DNA of 64,000 nucleotides from Nitrospirales bacterium. Lineage in GTDB: Bacteria > Nitrospirota > Nitrospiria > Nitrospirales > UBA8639. Of this stretch, positions 19,906 to 29,544 are shown piece after piece (position 1 is the first letter of the stretch; every line of letters begins with the position of its first letter). The notes below the pieces were generated by a model. The model ran no database searches, was not told the DNA's origin, and saw nothing but the letters and a program-made list of their open reading frames with translations. The position numbers were made by a program, and so were the translations under genes. The DNA lies in contig JALDRK010000007.1 in assembly GCA_031315915.1 (NCBI GenBank), forward strand, positions 62,001-126,000. Reading direction: 5' to 3'.

Positions 19906-22252
19906 CCTCATTCAATTATCATGGTTTCGCGGTGCTGCGGATCCGGTTTCGTTAGAACTTGATGGAAAGTCAACCGTCGTTTACGGGTTGAATGGATCGG
20001 GAAAATCGTCTTTCGTGGATGCTGTTGAGTATCTGCTCAAGGATGGAAAGATCGGGCATCTTTCTCACGAGTATAGCGGAAAAAAACAAGAAAAGGCCGT
20101 CCTAAACACGCATAAGCCTCCGGCCCAAAAAGGGGAAATATTGATCAAGTTTAAAGACGAGACGGAACTCCAGGTTCAGATAGCCCAAGACGGTAATGCA
20201 ATAATCACAGGTGCAGATGCCGTCTCGATGCACACCTGGGACTATCCGCGAATTGTCCTGCGGCAGGACGAAGTCGCAGAATTTATCTGTGACACAAAAG
20301 GAGGCAAATACTCTGCCCTTTTGCCATTGCTGGGGTTGCGTCAGTTGGAAGTAGCAGCCGAAAACCTCAGAAAGCTTGTCAAGTCCGTGGAGGAACAGGC
20401 AAAACTCAAGGAAACCAAGTTTAAACTAAAGGAGATTGCAGAGAAACGGAAAGAGATTTTCGGCACGGAGAACAATGGCCAAATTCGGTCGAAGATCGAG
20501 GATCTTCACCAGATGTATTGCGGAACACCACCCTCTCCCAAAGAACTGGGTTCTCGCTGCAAGGAGTTGAAGAGTGCCATTGACGGCCGAATTTCCTCAT
20601 CCTCAGCCGAACATAGGCTGCACGTTGTTCTTCAAGATGTGGCCGCACTAAAACTCAAGGAGCATATCGGTTCGGTCCGCGGTGCAAGCGCAAAACTTAC
20701 CCAAGCAATCGAACCATTTATTGACGAGAGGTTGAGGATTTTGGAGTCAACTGGCACTTTTGTGGATGGATTGGTCGATCAAGAGGAAGTGCAGTGTCCT
20801 GCCTGTGGAAGAATTATATCTGTCCATATGTTTAGGGAACATGTCAATGAAGAACGGGAGCGCCTTGGAAAAATCATTGAAAACTTTGAGGCCAAAAAGG
20901 CGGCTGTTTCGCTTCTTTGCGATACAGTGCAATCATTGAAGACTTCTTTTAAAAAGTCGGATGTTAAATCTTGGCGAGATGAGCGCGAGGAAGATTCTCT
21001 TAAAGGCAATTTTGAATATCTGACTAGCATTGATACGTCTAAGCTTCGAACCTCGTGTGGGGAGGTTGACATCAAGAGAATTGAGGATATGTTCATTCCA
21101 ATTATTGGTGCCGTAGCTTCCGCTACCCAAAACCCACCGCCTGAAGCCCAGCAGCTTTCAGTAGACAAAAACATAGTTGAGGTGGGTGAGGCCGTAATAA
21201 CTTCTATTGCACAAGCAGATGTAGTGGAGCGGGTGGACGCGCTCATCTCATTCATCCAATCCCTTGAACAAGGCATTCGTGAAAAGATCAGACAGCGATC
21301 CACGTCGTTACTGGCTGAAATTTCGGAAGATATAAGGCAGATGTGGGCTATCCTGTACCCGGAAAAATCGATTAAGGACATTCACTTCTACAGCCATGAG
21401 GACGCTAATAAGGCGATCGACATCGGATTGAAGTTCTACGATGTGGAGCAGGAGTCTCCCAGGCTTACACTTTCGGAGGGATATAGAAATGGTCTTGGTC
21501 TTTGCATTTTCCTGGCAATGGCGAAGCAGGAGGCCGACAAGGACCGGCCGATGTTTCTGGACGATGTGGTTGTCAGCTTGGATCGGAATCACCGGGGAAT
21601 GATCGCAGATTTGCTGGAAAATGAGTTCGGTAATCGACAAGTAGTCATTTTTACCCATGACCGTGAGTGGTATACAGAATTGCGTCATCAACTTGACAAT
21701 AAAACCTGGACATTCAAATCGCTCTTACCTTATGAGGCGCCGAAAATAGGAATCCGGTGGTCCCACAAGACGACAACATTCGATGACGCCCGCGCTCAGC
21801 TCAAGGAACGGCCAGACTCTGCTGGCAACGATGCTCGAAAGATCATGGATGTCGAGTTATCGTTCATCGCAGAACGTCTTCAGATTAGGTTGCCTTACCT
21901 ACGTGCAGAAAAAAACGACAAACGAATGGCGCACGATTTTCTGGAGCGAATTATTGCCGACGGGAAAAAGTGCTACCAAATAAAAAGTGGTGCTGCCTAT
22001 GAGAGCCATAATGATGCAATCAAAGCTTTAGACAATGCACATTGCCTAGTAATCTCGTGGGCCAACAGGGGATCCCATACATTTGATCTTGTTCGCCCGG
22101 AAGCGACCAAACTGATTAACGCCTGCGAGGCAGCTCTTGAGGTCTTTAAATGTATCTCTTGCAAGAAGGCAGTCTGGTTCGCCAATGTGGAAATTGCCGA
22201 ATGTGTCCAATGTCAATGCAGTCAAATACGCTGGCGATCTGGCAAAGGATAG
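19895..22252 (+). CDS. SMC/Rad50-like AAA ATPase with zinc hook
   Basis: 785-aa ABC-type ATPase. Walker A is YGLNGSGKSS (residues 30-39). Long coiled-coil arms (about 150-290 and 310-500) flank a hook CPACGR (Cys301, Cys304). The ABC signature is near 526 (SEGYRNGLG), Walker B near 550 (RPMFLDDVVVSLD), and the switch His is in IFTHDREW. Beyond the ATPase head lies an extra helical region and a C-terminal Cys cluster (CISC ... CVQCQC, about 750-775), a likely zinc ribbon. Related proteins act as DNA-sensing motors in repair and in anti-phage systems. It is co-oriented with an AbiV-like gene. Confidence 0.85.
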   Translation: MRINLIQLSWFRGAADPVSLELDGKSTVVYGLNGSGKSSFVDAVEYLLKDGKIGHLSHEYSGKKQEKAVLNTHKPPAQKGEILIKFKDETELQVQIAQDGNAIITGADAVSMHTWDYPRIVLRQDEVAEFICDTKGGKYSALLPLLGLRQLEVAAENLRKLVKSVEEQAKLKETKFKLKEIAEKRKEIFGTENNGQIRSKIEDLHQMYCGTPPSPKELGSRCKELKSAIDGRISSSSAEHRLHVVLQDVAALKLKEHIGSVRGASAKLTQAIEPFIDERLRILESTGTFVDGLVDQEEVQCPACGRIISVHMFREHVNEERERLGKIIENFEAKKAAVSLLCDTVQSLKTSFKKSDVKSWRDEREEDSLKGNFEYLTSIDTSKLRTSCGEVDIKRIEDMFIPIIGAVASATQNPPPEAQQLSVDKNIVEVGEAVITSIAQADVVERVDALISFIQSLEQGIREKIRQRSTSLLAEISEDIRQMWAILYPEKSIKDIHFYSHEDANKAIDIGLKFYDVEQESPRLTLSEGYRNGLGLCIFLAMAKQEADKDRPMFLDDVVVSLDRNHRGMIADLLENEFGNRQVVIFTHDREWYTELRHQLDNKTWTFKSLLPYEAPKIGIRWSHKTTTFDDARAQLKERPDSAGNDARKIMDVELSFIAERLQIRLPYLRAEKNDKRMAHDFLERIIADGKKCYQIKSGAAYESHNDAIKALDNAHCLVISWANRGSHTFDLVRPEATKLINACEAALEVFKCISCKKAVWFANVEIAECVQCQCSQIRWRSGKG

Positions 22253-22459
22253 GAATCTATTTAAAAAATCCTTTTCTGTTGTCTTTTTAGAGGCTTTTTC
22301 CTTTAACGGCATTTATAAACAATGAAAAACGGAAAGATCAGATAAGGCTGGTATTAAAGAAATTTGGGGTACATTCGGAATCTAAGACCACACGAACTCA
22401 TCATTACACCTTCCATCATAGATTTCATGCTGCTATGAAAATTCAAGACGAGGACGATA

Positions 22460-23164
22460 ATGCTAAAAAATCGTTTATCGCAAGCAGCTAGGGCCTGTGT
22501 CGAAAACGGACAGCGTCTACACGAGGATGCCGAATGGTTAGGGGTAGAACGTTCGACGACGGCAGTTGCTCTCTGCATTCTGGCTCAAGAGGATTTTGCT
22601 AAAGCATTTCTGCTCCATTTGATTTGCGAAGGTGTCATTCCTTGGACAGGCAAGGTTAGAGAGTCATTGTACAAACATAAATACAAGCAACTTGTTGGGA
22701 TAATTATGGAGTGGCTCAGCCCTTCAGACGATGCGTTCATCGCGAGGTTAGGCGTAGGTCCAGATGCCCGCACATTGCCGGCCCATGTCGCCGATGCAAT
22801 GAAATTGTACGTTGAGAAGGTCCTACCTCGAGGGCATATTTCCTGTCCTCCAGCCGCGAGTGATCCAATTGCAATGACCGTTGCTGACGGTGACCGGGAT
22901 AAAACTAAACAGGACGCCCTCTATGTCCGTCTGTCTCCGGATGGAGAAGTCCTCAGGATTCCTTCTCCCGTTACTGCCGAATTGGTAGAAGCAGAGCTCG
23001 AGAGGACCAAACGATTTAGTGAACTGGTCGGCCCACTTCGTGAGGGAGTCCTTGGCCCAGTCTTCGACTACGATCTTCTTGTGGAAACAATGAACTTTCT
23101 TTTGCTCGACAAGAGAAATCGTCCCTTCTTGCTCCTGAAAGATTCGAAATTCGATGGACCCTAA
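22460..23164 (+). CDS. AbiV-like abortive-infection protein
   Basis: 234 aa. The N-terminal half (ACVENGQRLHEDAEWLGVERSTTAVALCILAQEDFAKAFLL, in two parts) has the helical pattern of the AbiV family: a paired helix, then a helix with LAxEDFxKA. The C-terminal half is unlike the classical short proteins and is unassigned. Lactococcal AbiV blocks phage protein synthesis; the role here is inferred. It follows the ATPase by 207 bases and overlaps the next gene by 11 bases. Confidence 0.68.
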   Translation: MLKNRLSQAARACVENGQRLHEDAEWLGVERSTTAVALCILAQEDFAKAFLLHLICEGVIPWTGKVRESLYKHKYKQLVGIIMEWLSPSDDAFIARLGVGPDARTLPAHVADAMKLYVEKVLPRGHISCPPAASDPIAMTVADGDRDKTKQDALYVRLSPDGEVLRIPSPVTAELVEAELERTKRFSELVGPLREGVLGPVFDYDLLVETMNFLLLDKRNRPFLLLKDSKFDGP

Positions 23165-23588
23165 CTTCACCAAGCGGACTACCTGGGTGCATTCCATTAC
23201 GGTACTCGTTGAGAACATCTCAGACGAACAGGCAACAGTTGACAGTGTAGATGAAGGGTTGTTCCTTGACGAGGAATTGGTAAAACCATTTTTTCACATT
23301 AATGAGTTCATAGTTGATCCGCATACCACCATGGTTTTTACCTTTGGCTTGTCGGAAGAGGCATTTGACTGTCGAGCAGATCCTTCAAGGAAGCTCTGTT
23401 TGTACGTCAACGTCAAATACCGTGGAATTATTTCCGTGAGTAATTACCATGTATCCATGTGGAGTAGATATGATGCTAGAGCTGGCATTTTTAGGGAGAG
23501 GCTTACCGACACACAGGAATCAGCGAATGGTGAGTCTCATTCTCCAGTAGAAACAAAAATTTGGTGGAACCGCCCAACTTCGGGCTGA
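23154..23588 (+). CDS. 144-aa protein of unknown function, last gene of the operon
   Basis: Overlaps the 3' end of the AbiV-like gene by 11 bases, so it is probably co-translated with it. Predicted mainly beta-strand (ITVLVENISDEQATVDSVDEGLF, LCLYVNVKYRG), resembling an Ig-like or jelly-roll fold, with no signal peptide or catalytic motif I recognise. Confidence 0.6.
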   Translation: MDPNFTKRTTWVHSITVLVENISDEQATVDSVDEGLFLDEELVKPFFHINEFIVDPHTTMVFTFGLSEEAFDCRADPSRKLCLYVNVKYRGIISVSNYHVSMWSRYDARAGIFRERLTDTQESANGESHSPVETKIWWNRPTSG

Positions 23589-23606
23589 ATCATACTGAAG
23601 CTTGGA

Positions 23607-23804
23607 CTATTGCGACGAAGGATTAGTCAGATCGTTAGACCCATGAAGAAAAGGAGCTATAGTACTTGGCAGAAGGACTCTGGCTGCCCCACGCAGGTCT
23701 AGCCGGCGCATCTCTTGACGTCGATACTTTCGACTTAGGCAAGGGGGTAGAGTATCACGCAGGCTTTCAATCAGGTCTGGTTGATAGGCTTTACTCTTGT
23801 TCAT
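23607..23804 (-). CDS. Short protein, possible remnant of an addiction-module antitoxin
   Basis: 65 codons starting at an ATG with a good TAAGGAG site. The first 17 residues (MNKSKAYQPDLIESLRD) resemble the start of HigA-like 'putative addiction module antidote' proteins, but the rest does not match, so it may be a truncated or frameshifted remnant. No toxin partner beside it. Confidence 0.35.
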   Translation of the reverse strand: MNKSKAYQPDLIESLRDTLPPCLSRKYRRQEMRRLDLRGAARVLLPSTIAPFLHGSNDLTNPSSQ

Positions 23805-23898
23805 GGTCTCCTTACTTTTCAGGAACTGCGAGAAAATAATTCTCCCTTAGTCCTTCTTTGCCAATGTTGGAAAATCTCTGTCGGCAGCTTCTCAAGCC

Positions 23899-24240
23899 TT
23901 AGAGCTTTCCCGATAACTCAACTAGGGGCTCACCGGATTTCAGAAGCGTTAATAAGGTTGGGAACGTTTGTTGGAGAAGGGAGCAAATGTAGGTGTTAGA
24001 CGTGTTCCCACACGTGACCCGAATGATTTGCGGTGGGACGCCATGCACCATCACCAAATCCACAAAATCCTGATCTTTACTCATAATGGTGGCACCGGCT
24101 TGTCGAGCGGATTGGAATATTTCCAGATCACTGGCATCTCTAAGGCCGAGAGAGGAGACAGATTGAGCGGGAATAGAAAAGGTAGTAGTGAGCCAGGGAG
24201 CCAACTGAGGAGAAAGTTGAGCGTCGATCCACAGAATCAA
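23899..24240 (-). CDS. DUF5615 PIN-like toxin
   Basis: 113 aa. N-terminal WIDAQLSPQLAPWL carries the first acidic residue, and SKDQDFVDL the second acidic cluster typical of DUF5615 (Mut7-C/PIN-like) putative RNases. It overlaps the upstream DUF433 gene by 4 bases, the common arrangement for this pair. Confidence 0.8.
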   Translation of the reverse strand: MILWIDAQLSPQLAPWLTTTFSIPAQSVSSLGLRDASDLEIFQSARQAGATIMSKDQDFVDLVMVHGVPPQIIRVTCGNTSNTYICSLLQQTFPTLLTLLKSGEPLVELSGKL

Positions 24241-24461
24241 GAGGTAACCATGGGATGGTTCACACGCGTACTGGCAAATTTAAGGCAGGCTTGAATATCT
24301 TCCGCTTCTAAATCGGGCAATTCTTCTAGGACTTGTTGAGGGGTGAGCCCGTTCCCCAAGAGGTCAAGGACATCCGTCACACGAATCCGCATTCCCCGGA
24401 TACAGGGACGGCCACCGCATTGGTCAACGTTCACAGTAATACGTTCTGCAATAGTAGACAT
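24237..24461 (-). CDS. DUF433 antitoxin
   Basis: 74 aa from ATG 24461, which has GAGGGA upstream; a longer in-frame start 25 codons earlier has no ribosome site. The family signature is clear: CGGRPCIRGMRIRVTDVLDLL then LTPQQVLEELPDLEAEDI. It is a small winged-helix DNA-binding antitoxin, translated just before its DUF5615 partner. Confidence 0.85.
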   Translation of the reverse strand: MSTIAERITVNVDQCGGRPCIRGMRIRVTDVLDLLGNGLTPQQVLEELPDLEAEDIQACLKFASTRVNHPMVTS

Positions 24462-25073
24462 ATTTCTTCCCTCCCTCGGGATTATACCAGAGAGTAAATG
24501 AGGAGCAACCGCAGTAAGAACGGAGGGCTGAGCCATGAAATTCTAGTTGTGAAAACCATCTCTGTCATCTAACTCATTTTTCGAGGGTTGCGTGATAAGC
24601 CCACATCTCGGTCGCGATTGATACCACCCATCAGCAATCCCACCCACAGGATGTGTTGCCGGAGGCCGCCGGCAAAGATGTTCCTGTAGTTATCATTTTA
24701 AGTCAGTTTCGTCGTCTTCCTCAGGACTCCATTCCAATTCGCTAATTAGTTGCGGCATTTTTCTGCAAGATCCATAATTGTGACTGTTTCCCCTTTCTTC
24801 AATATTCCTGCTCATAGTTCTGCTCGTCATCAAGATGACTGAGATTTTACGGGTTCATTTGACATCGTTGGTTCTCACGAAACAAGACTTGTCTCTTGCC
24901 ATTTTTATCTGTAGATGTATTCAATATTGGCGAATATTCACATGATCCACATTCGATTGCACTGAAGAGGAGGACAAGAACCATACCGATAACGGAACTC
25001 CCATCGTGTGGTTGAAGATGTATATAATGTGAGAGGATGTTCAAATCATTCATGACAGCAGAGGAGAAGTCTT
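24462..25073. other. Long intergenic region before the Usp gene
   Basis: 612 bases. Contains a short inverted repeat (TTGCCGGAGGCCGCCGGCAA, 24657-24676) that could terminate or separate transcripts, and a 68-codon minus-strand frame (24847-25053) too weak to call. The promoter of the 25074 gene should lie near its right end. Confidence 0.4.
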
Positions 25074-25946
25074 ATGAAATATATCCTTGCAGTAGACGGA
25101 TCGGATCAGTCGTTGGATGCCACACGGATATTTGAGGCCTTGAGTCCGGCGGAAAAAGCGGTTGTGCTAAATGTAGTGAGCGTGCCCAATGTTCCTTTTC
25201 CGGCCATGGGAGTGGGTGTAGCGAAGGACTTAGCCATTACCGTGGAACGCGCCATGAAGGAAGAGGGAGAACGGATGATCGAACAGGCCGTTTCCCTGTT
25301 GCCGCTTCATGTTGGAAAAACCGAACAACGTCTTGAGTCGGGATCACCAGCCGAAGTGGTTCTTCAGGTTGCCCAAGAACTGGAAGCCGATCTGATCGTC
25401 CTTGGAGCCCGGGGGTTGGGACAGATTCGTGAACAGATGTTTGGAAGCGTCTCTCATCGGGTGATGACCCAAGCCAAATGCGCGACCTTGATTGTCAAAA
25501 CGCCAGTGAGAACCATTGAGAATGTGCTGATCCCTATTGAAAGTCAGGAAGATGCCGATGCCATATTGGCTTTTTTCAAAAAGAAGCCCTTCCGTGAGCC
25601 CTGCTCGGTGACGGTCCTTCATGTGATTCCCTTCTCGGAGCCGGTTTGGCCCATGGGGGCCTTGATTCCTCCGATTTTCGGAAAGAAATGGTGGCCTATG
25701 CCGAAAAATTTACCAATATACTCTGTGCGGAGTTGAAAAGTTGGGCCATCAGGCCAAAGGGGTGGCTCTGGAGGGTGCCCCGTCCTCCATAATCATCGAG
25801 CAGGTACAACAGGCTTCCCTGATTTGATGGTATTGCGGACCCATAGTCGATCCGGGATCAGCCGCTTCTTTCTTGGAAGTGTGTCACATTCCGTTGTGCA
25901 TCATACGGAATGTTCGATTATTCGCTTGTTACTTCCGATCGTCTGA
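25074..25946 (+). pseudogene. Tandem universal stress protein, second domain frameshifted
   Basis: Two UspA domains in one protein, about 290 aa when repaired, matching the length and order of the intact paralogue at 46894-47757. Domain 1 is clean: ILAVDGSDQS start and ATP-type motif VLGARGLGQIREQMFGSVSHRVM. After residue 203 the frame changes; KEMVAYAEKFTNILCAELK, LGHQAKGVALEGAPSSIII and DLMVLRTHSRSGISRFFLGSVSHSVVHHT appear in successive frames, with breaks near 25685, 25738 and 25816. Domain 2 keeps its binding motif, so a sequencing artefact is likely. Usp proteins bind ATP and act in stress survival. Confidence 0.8.
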
Positions 25947-26355
25947 GAAGGTGAGAGTGATGTTTTCTGGTGTTAGCGACTACCTCAAGTTTGGCCATGA
26001 GGTCCAGTCTGATGGGGAGGGACCTGATGAAAGCAAGGAAGTGGTATCGTATTACCGAAAATCAGCCGTGAAGCCTGGAAGTGGTCGTGTTTGTATGTCA
26101 TATTTTGATGCACACGGCCCCCCTGTTCTTCAAAATGCCGTCTCTCTCAGTTTTCCTCTCCTAAACGGAATCTTCAGTACATCACCGGGTACTTTACCTG
26201 TTAGGAAAGCGACATGGCTGAATTTCAGGATCTAGTTTCAGGAGGCATTCTTCTATTGAATATCTGGACTTTTGCAACCCTACAAACGGTTTTGTTCAAA
26301 ATGGAAAGTATTTGATACAATAAATTAACATGGTATATTGAATAAAGGGATTACC
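25947..26355. other. Intergenic region between Usp and Lon-like genes
   Basis: 409 bases. Open frames here lack ribosome sites and recognisable content. No terminator or repeat seen. Confidence 0.35.
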
Positions 26356-27030
26356 GTGAGCCGATCATTCACCACAACAGTTTGGGCCGTTGTCCTGGGG
26401 ATACGTCGTATTTCTTGTGCCGGGGGGAAGGGTCTGGGCCAGTCCATTCCTAAAAGAATTCCCCACTTAAGTATTCCTATCTTGGGTACTTCACTTAGTC
26501 AATCCTATAGGCCTATCGGATTGGTAACACATGTCGAAATTGATTTATACGAACGGATGACCAATCAGGCTTGCAGGTTCAATTTCATACTAGGCCTGGT
26601 CGATTTTCTCCCTATGCCCGCCAGGCGGTACTCCAAACCATCATCCGTGCCTTTGAAGCTGCCAAGATGGATTCCAACCGGTGGACGGTGTATTTGACAT
26701 TTCCCGACACGGCAGACCCTCTACGGGAAAGTCTATCGGCAATGGTCGGATTGAGCGTGGTGGCCATGGCGAAAGGCGACTGGTTGTTGGAAGGAAGAGC
26801 GTTAACCGGGACGATAACCGATCATGGAACCATTGGACCTGTCCGGGGGCGTTCAATTGAAAATTCTGGCAGCCTATGAAAAACATTTCGAACGTGTGTT
26901 GATCCCCAGCGATTTTGACGTACGAGATGGTGATTATCGTACGCCCTTCCTCATGCATGTGTCCCCTGTGGATACCGTCGATGCGGCCTATTTCGGCCTG
27001 ACCGGCCACCATTTGGTCGCCCTTCCGTAG
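26356..27030 (+). pseudogene. Exported Lon-like (S16) protease-domain protein, several frameshifts
   Basis: Read across at least four one-base breaks (near 26396, 26466, 26572 and 26848), the gene gives a signal peptide ending VPGGRVWAS and then a domain with the order of the Lon proteolytic fold: LQVQFHTRPGRFSPYARQAV, a Ser in RESLSAMVGLSVVAMA at the place of the Lon nucleophile, LEGRALTGTITDHGTIGPVGG, and a Lys in VQLKILAAYEK at the place of the catalytic lysine, then VLIPSD. No AAA domain. GTG 26356 is preferred because AAAGGGA precedes it. The family call rests on motif order, so a non-peptidase relative is possible. Confidence 0.55.
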
Positions 27031-27090
27031 TTTTTCAACTACAGCCCATTCATTTTTTCCGGTTAGCCATTTTGACTTTTACGTGTGTGT

Positions 27091-27125
27091 CCTGAAGGAA
27101 CCGATGACGTCGGTTCTCCTTCAGG
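27091..27125 (+). terminator. Strong hairpin, probable terminator
   Basis: CCTGAAGGA-ACCGA / TCGGT-TCTCCTTCAGG forms a stem of about 14 pairs with a 5-base loop, 60 bases after the Lon-like gene and between convergent genes. The T tract is short (TCCTTTC), so it may act in either direction. Confidence 0.6.
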
Positions 27126-27161
27126 TCCTTTCAGCAGCGCGACATGGATTGGCTGTACAAG

Positions 27162-27433
27162 CTAATATCCTTTGAGGTTTTCAATCGGGTACGGAAGATT
27201 TTTCCCCAGAATCCGTTTGAGGGTGCGGGTCATGACCTCCACATCGTTGTCGAACGAGCCGTGCGCAAGGGGGATTTTTTGAACTCCATCCGAGACAAGG
27301 GCTTCATCATGTTGGAGGGGAAGGTTTTGTTTTCCCCAAAAGTCTCCGCCGACGTTCCTTCCGCGATTGCTCCTTGAGGTCAGGATGCCAGGTCGTTTCA
27401 TCTCCCGGTTCCCACGCATGGGCCATTCCGAGA
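27162..27433 (-). pseudogene. Frameshifted C-terminal tail of the protease-hydrolase gene
   Basis: Just before the stop of the 27398 gene, one extra base leads into HLGMAHAWEPGDETTWHPDLKEQ, and a second break leads to HDEALVSDGVQKIPLAHGSFDNDVEVM and the stop at 27162. Composition and the absence of another start indicate this is the true end of the same protein, bringing it to about 688 aa. Confidence 0.55.
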
Positions 27434-29230
27434 TGAAGTCTTGTGATAATCCTCCAGTGCGCGGCTGACGAGATACAGCAATGACTTTCCGTAAGGTCCG
27501 ACGGAATCTCCCAATTCCCTGGCGTCGCTCAATATTTCAATCGTGAGATCGGATTTTTTAAGAACCTGTCGGGCTTCAATGGCGGGTTTGTAGTGATTGA
27601 GGGCAAATCGCACGGTGCAGGCCGGTGCGAAGAGCGTGCAGGAATGGACTTTCATCTGTCGGGCGACCAAATGGTCCAACAAGTAGCCGAATAAAATGGA
27701 GCCGGCGGAATGGCCCATCAGGTGAATTTCAACATCAGGATATTGGGCTTTGAGACTCAATAGGTTATCGGCCACGATTCCCAAGGTGGGCGTGGATAAG
27801 GTTCCGGCCGCTTTCGCGTTTTGCTTCATTTCCGACCAGACTGCCTTGACCAACAGATTCTGACAGGCAACTTCGATCGTCCGGTCTTTGGCTTCCTTGG
27901 CGGCATTGGTCACGCTCTCCCAAATATCTTTCCAGGCTCCCTGTGGGGGAATGCCGTGGAGTGTGTCGCCCATGATGCTCATCATGCTTTCCAGGAATCC
28001 CGTTCGCCAGGTAAAAAAGATCGGATATAGTCCATTGGCCTTGAAATACGGCGCCATGACCCGGATACGGGACAGCGAGGCCTCTTCGGCATTTAATCCG
28101 CCATGGGCATACAACACGATTTTTTTCCCCTTGGTTCGGAGCCATGCGCGTGGGTTAACCAACATGATGTCTTGCAGCGAGTCGAGGGCATTTTCCCGGA
28201 TCAGGCTTCTGTTGAGGACAATGCCGTTATTCCCCAGGACCACAGAATGGTCATAGGCCGTATCATCGTCCCAGGGTTCCACCTCCGGGTTTTGATAGGT
28301 GAACGAACCTTTGCCGGTTTTGGTCAGGCCGAATAATTGTGCCGGTTCGGCGGCTTCCTTGATCAGGGCCTGCGAAGCCTGGTAGCGGCGTGACTTGGCG
28401 CCGACCATGGGTGCACCGAGCACGGCCACCCAGGCATCCATGCCATGTTGTATCCAATCGGGGTAGGTGAGTATGGCAAACCCCTTCGTGCCCCACTTTT
28501 GCCCCCAGGAGTTTTGGACGATAAACCCCATATCGGTATACCCCACCAGAGCAAAGGCGTGACCTCCCTGTTTGCCAATCTTGAATGGCAGATCGATAAT
28601 CGCCAGCCCGCTCACGGTTTTCCATTTATTCCGTCGGGGGAACCAGCCCTGATGTACGTCCGCGGAGACATAGAGCGCGCCGACTTCGTAAATGGCGGAT
28701 TGCATGTCGGTTACGGAATTTTTATTGACCCGATAGTAGGCGCCTAAGGGACAGAGTGCGGCTTCGTCATCCCAGCCTTTTTTCGGACTGACAAATGCCA
28801 CCTTTTTTTTGGCATTCCGGTACGGCCAGGTCTTTTCGAGACATACCCCGTGTCGGTGCCATCCCTTCATTCCTCCACGGCAACTTGACCCATCGTAGTC
28901 TTCACCCGGCCATTCATCATAATGCTTGGCCAAATGGTAGAGCATGCGTTCGCTGACTTTGGGCGGTACTCTGGTTTTGCCTTCCACGGCTTGCCGCCAT
29001 CGCAGGTAATTAATGACAGCCCCCAGGCCGAAGCCGGTACAGGCTCCTTCCTGGCCTTGATCCAAAATCAGACCGGCTTTGGCATACCGGGAAGCGTACT
29101 GTTTAATCTGTTTGGGATTCGGGAATTCCGGAGGAAGGGACCGTAGCCGAGGTTGGTATTCGCGATCCCGAAGGTCGATGCGATCGGGTCTGGCGTCTAA
29201 GAGTTTTCCGTTCAGTTTCACGTTGGGCAT
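27398..29230 (-). CDS. C1 papain-like peptidase fused to an alpha/beta hydrolase
   Basis: 610 aa as written. The N-terminal half is a papain-fold peptidase: oxyanion Gln58 and nucleophile Cys64 in DQGQEGACTGFG, His near 224 in QGGHAFALVGY, and Asn near 239 in VQNSWGQKWGTKG. The C-terminal half carries an alpha/beta-hydrolase core with the elbow HLMGHSAGSI near residue 505 and a preceding strand KIVLYAHGGLNAEE. There is no signal peptide, so it is probably cytosolic. Substrates unknown; such fusions could process a lipidated or esterified peptide. It stands alone and its 3' end is frameshifted. Confidence 0.85.
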   Translation of the reverse strand: MPNVKLNGKLLDARPDRIDLRDREYQPRLRSLPPEFPNPKQIKQYASRYAKAGLILDQGQEGACTGFGLGAVINYLRWRQAVEGKTRVPPKVSERMLYHLAKHYDEWPGEDYDGSSCRGGMKGWHRHGVCLEKTWPYRNAKKKVAFVSPKKGWDDEAALCPLGAYYRVNKNSVTDMQSAIYEVGALYVSADVHQGWFPRRNKWKTVSGLAIIDLPFKIGKQGGHAFALVGYTDMGFIVQNSWGQKWGTKGFAILTYPDWIQHGMDAWVAVLGAPMVGAKSRRYQASQALIKEAAEPAQLFGLTKTGKGSFTYQNPEVEPWDDDTAYDHSVVLGNNGIVLNRSLIRENALDSLQDIMLVNPRAWLRTKGKKIVLYAHGGLNAEEASLSRIRVMAPYFKANGLYPIFFTWRTGFLESMMSIMGDTLHGIPPQGAWKDIWESVTNAAKEAKDRTIEVACQNLLVKAVWSEMKQNAKAAGTLSTPTLGIVADNLLSLKAQYPDVEIHLMGHSAGSILFGYLLDHLVARQMKVHSCTLFAPACTVRFALNHYKPAIEARQVLKKSDLTIEILSDARELGDSVGPYGKSLLYLVSRALEDYHKTSSRNGPCVGTGR

Positions 29231-29544
29231 GGTTCATTCTCCTGATGATGGCTGGTGTGGCCGTCTCATGATGGTATCACCAGGTGCTTTTCTTTAAAAA
29301 AAATCACTGTATTCTAAAGCAAGCATGAATATGAATCAAAAGTGAAACGTCCTTGATCCTCATTGGAATGATCAGGTGTGAGGGATACTACTTCTTTCGT
29401 TAGAGAAGTCGGTCGTCAACAAGGCATCTTGTTGGAAAAAATACAAACAGGCCGAACCTCTTAATATTTGAAAGATCGTTGCCGAAAAGACTTCAAATCC
29501 CCCTCTCCTATCCATTCACACTTCATTTAGGAGATTTGACTTCT
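29231..29544. other. Intergenic region between divergent protease and HDOD genes
   Basis: 314 bases separating divergent genes; promoters for both should lie here. No operator or RNA structure recognised. Confidence 0.4.

Noticed and set aside
20779..21381. 200-codon minus-strand frame
   Set aside because: Antisense of the hook ATPase, which has complete motifs on the plus strand.
24847..25053. 68-codon minus-strand frame with a hydrophobic stretch
   Set aside because: Could encode a small lipoprotein but lacks a ribosome site and has no supporting context.
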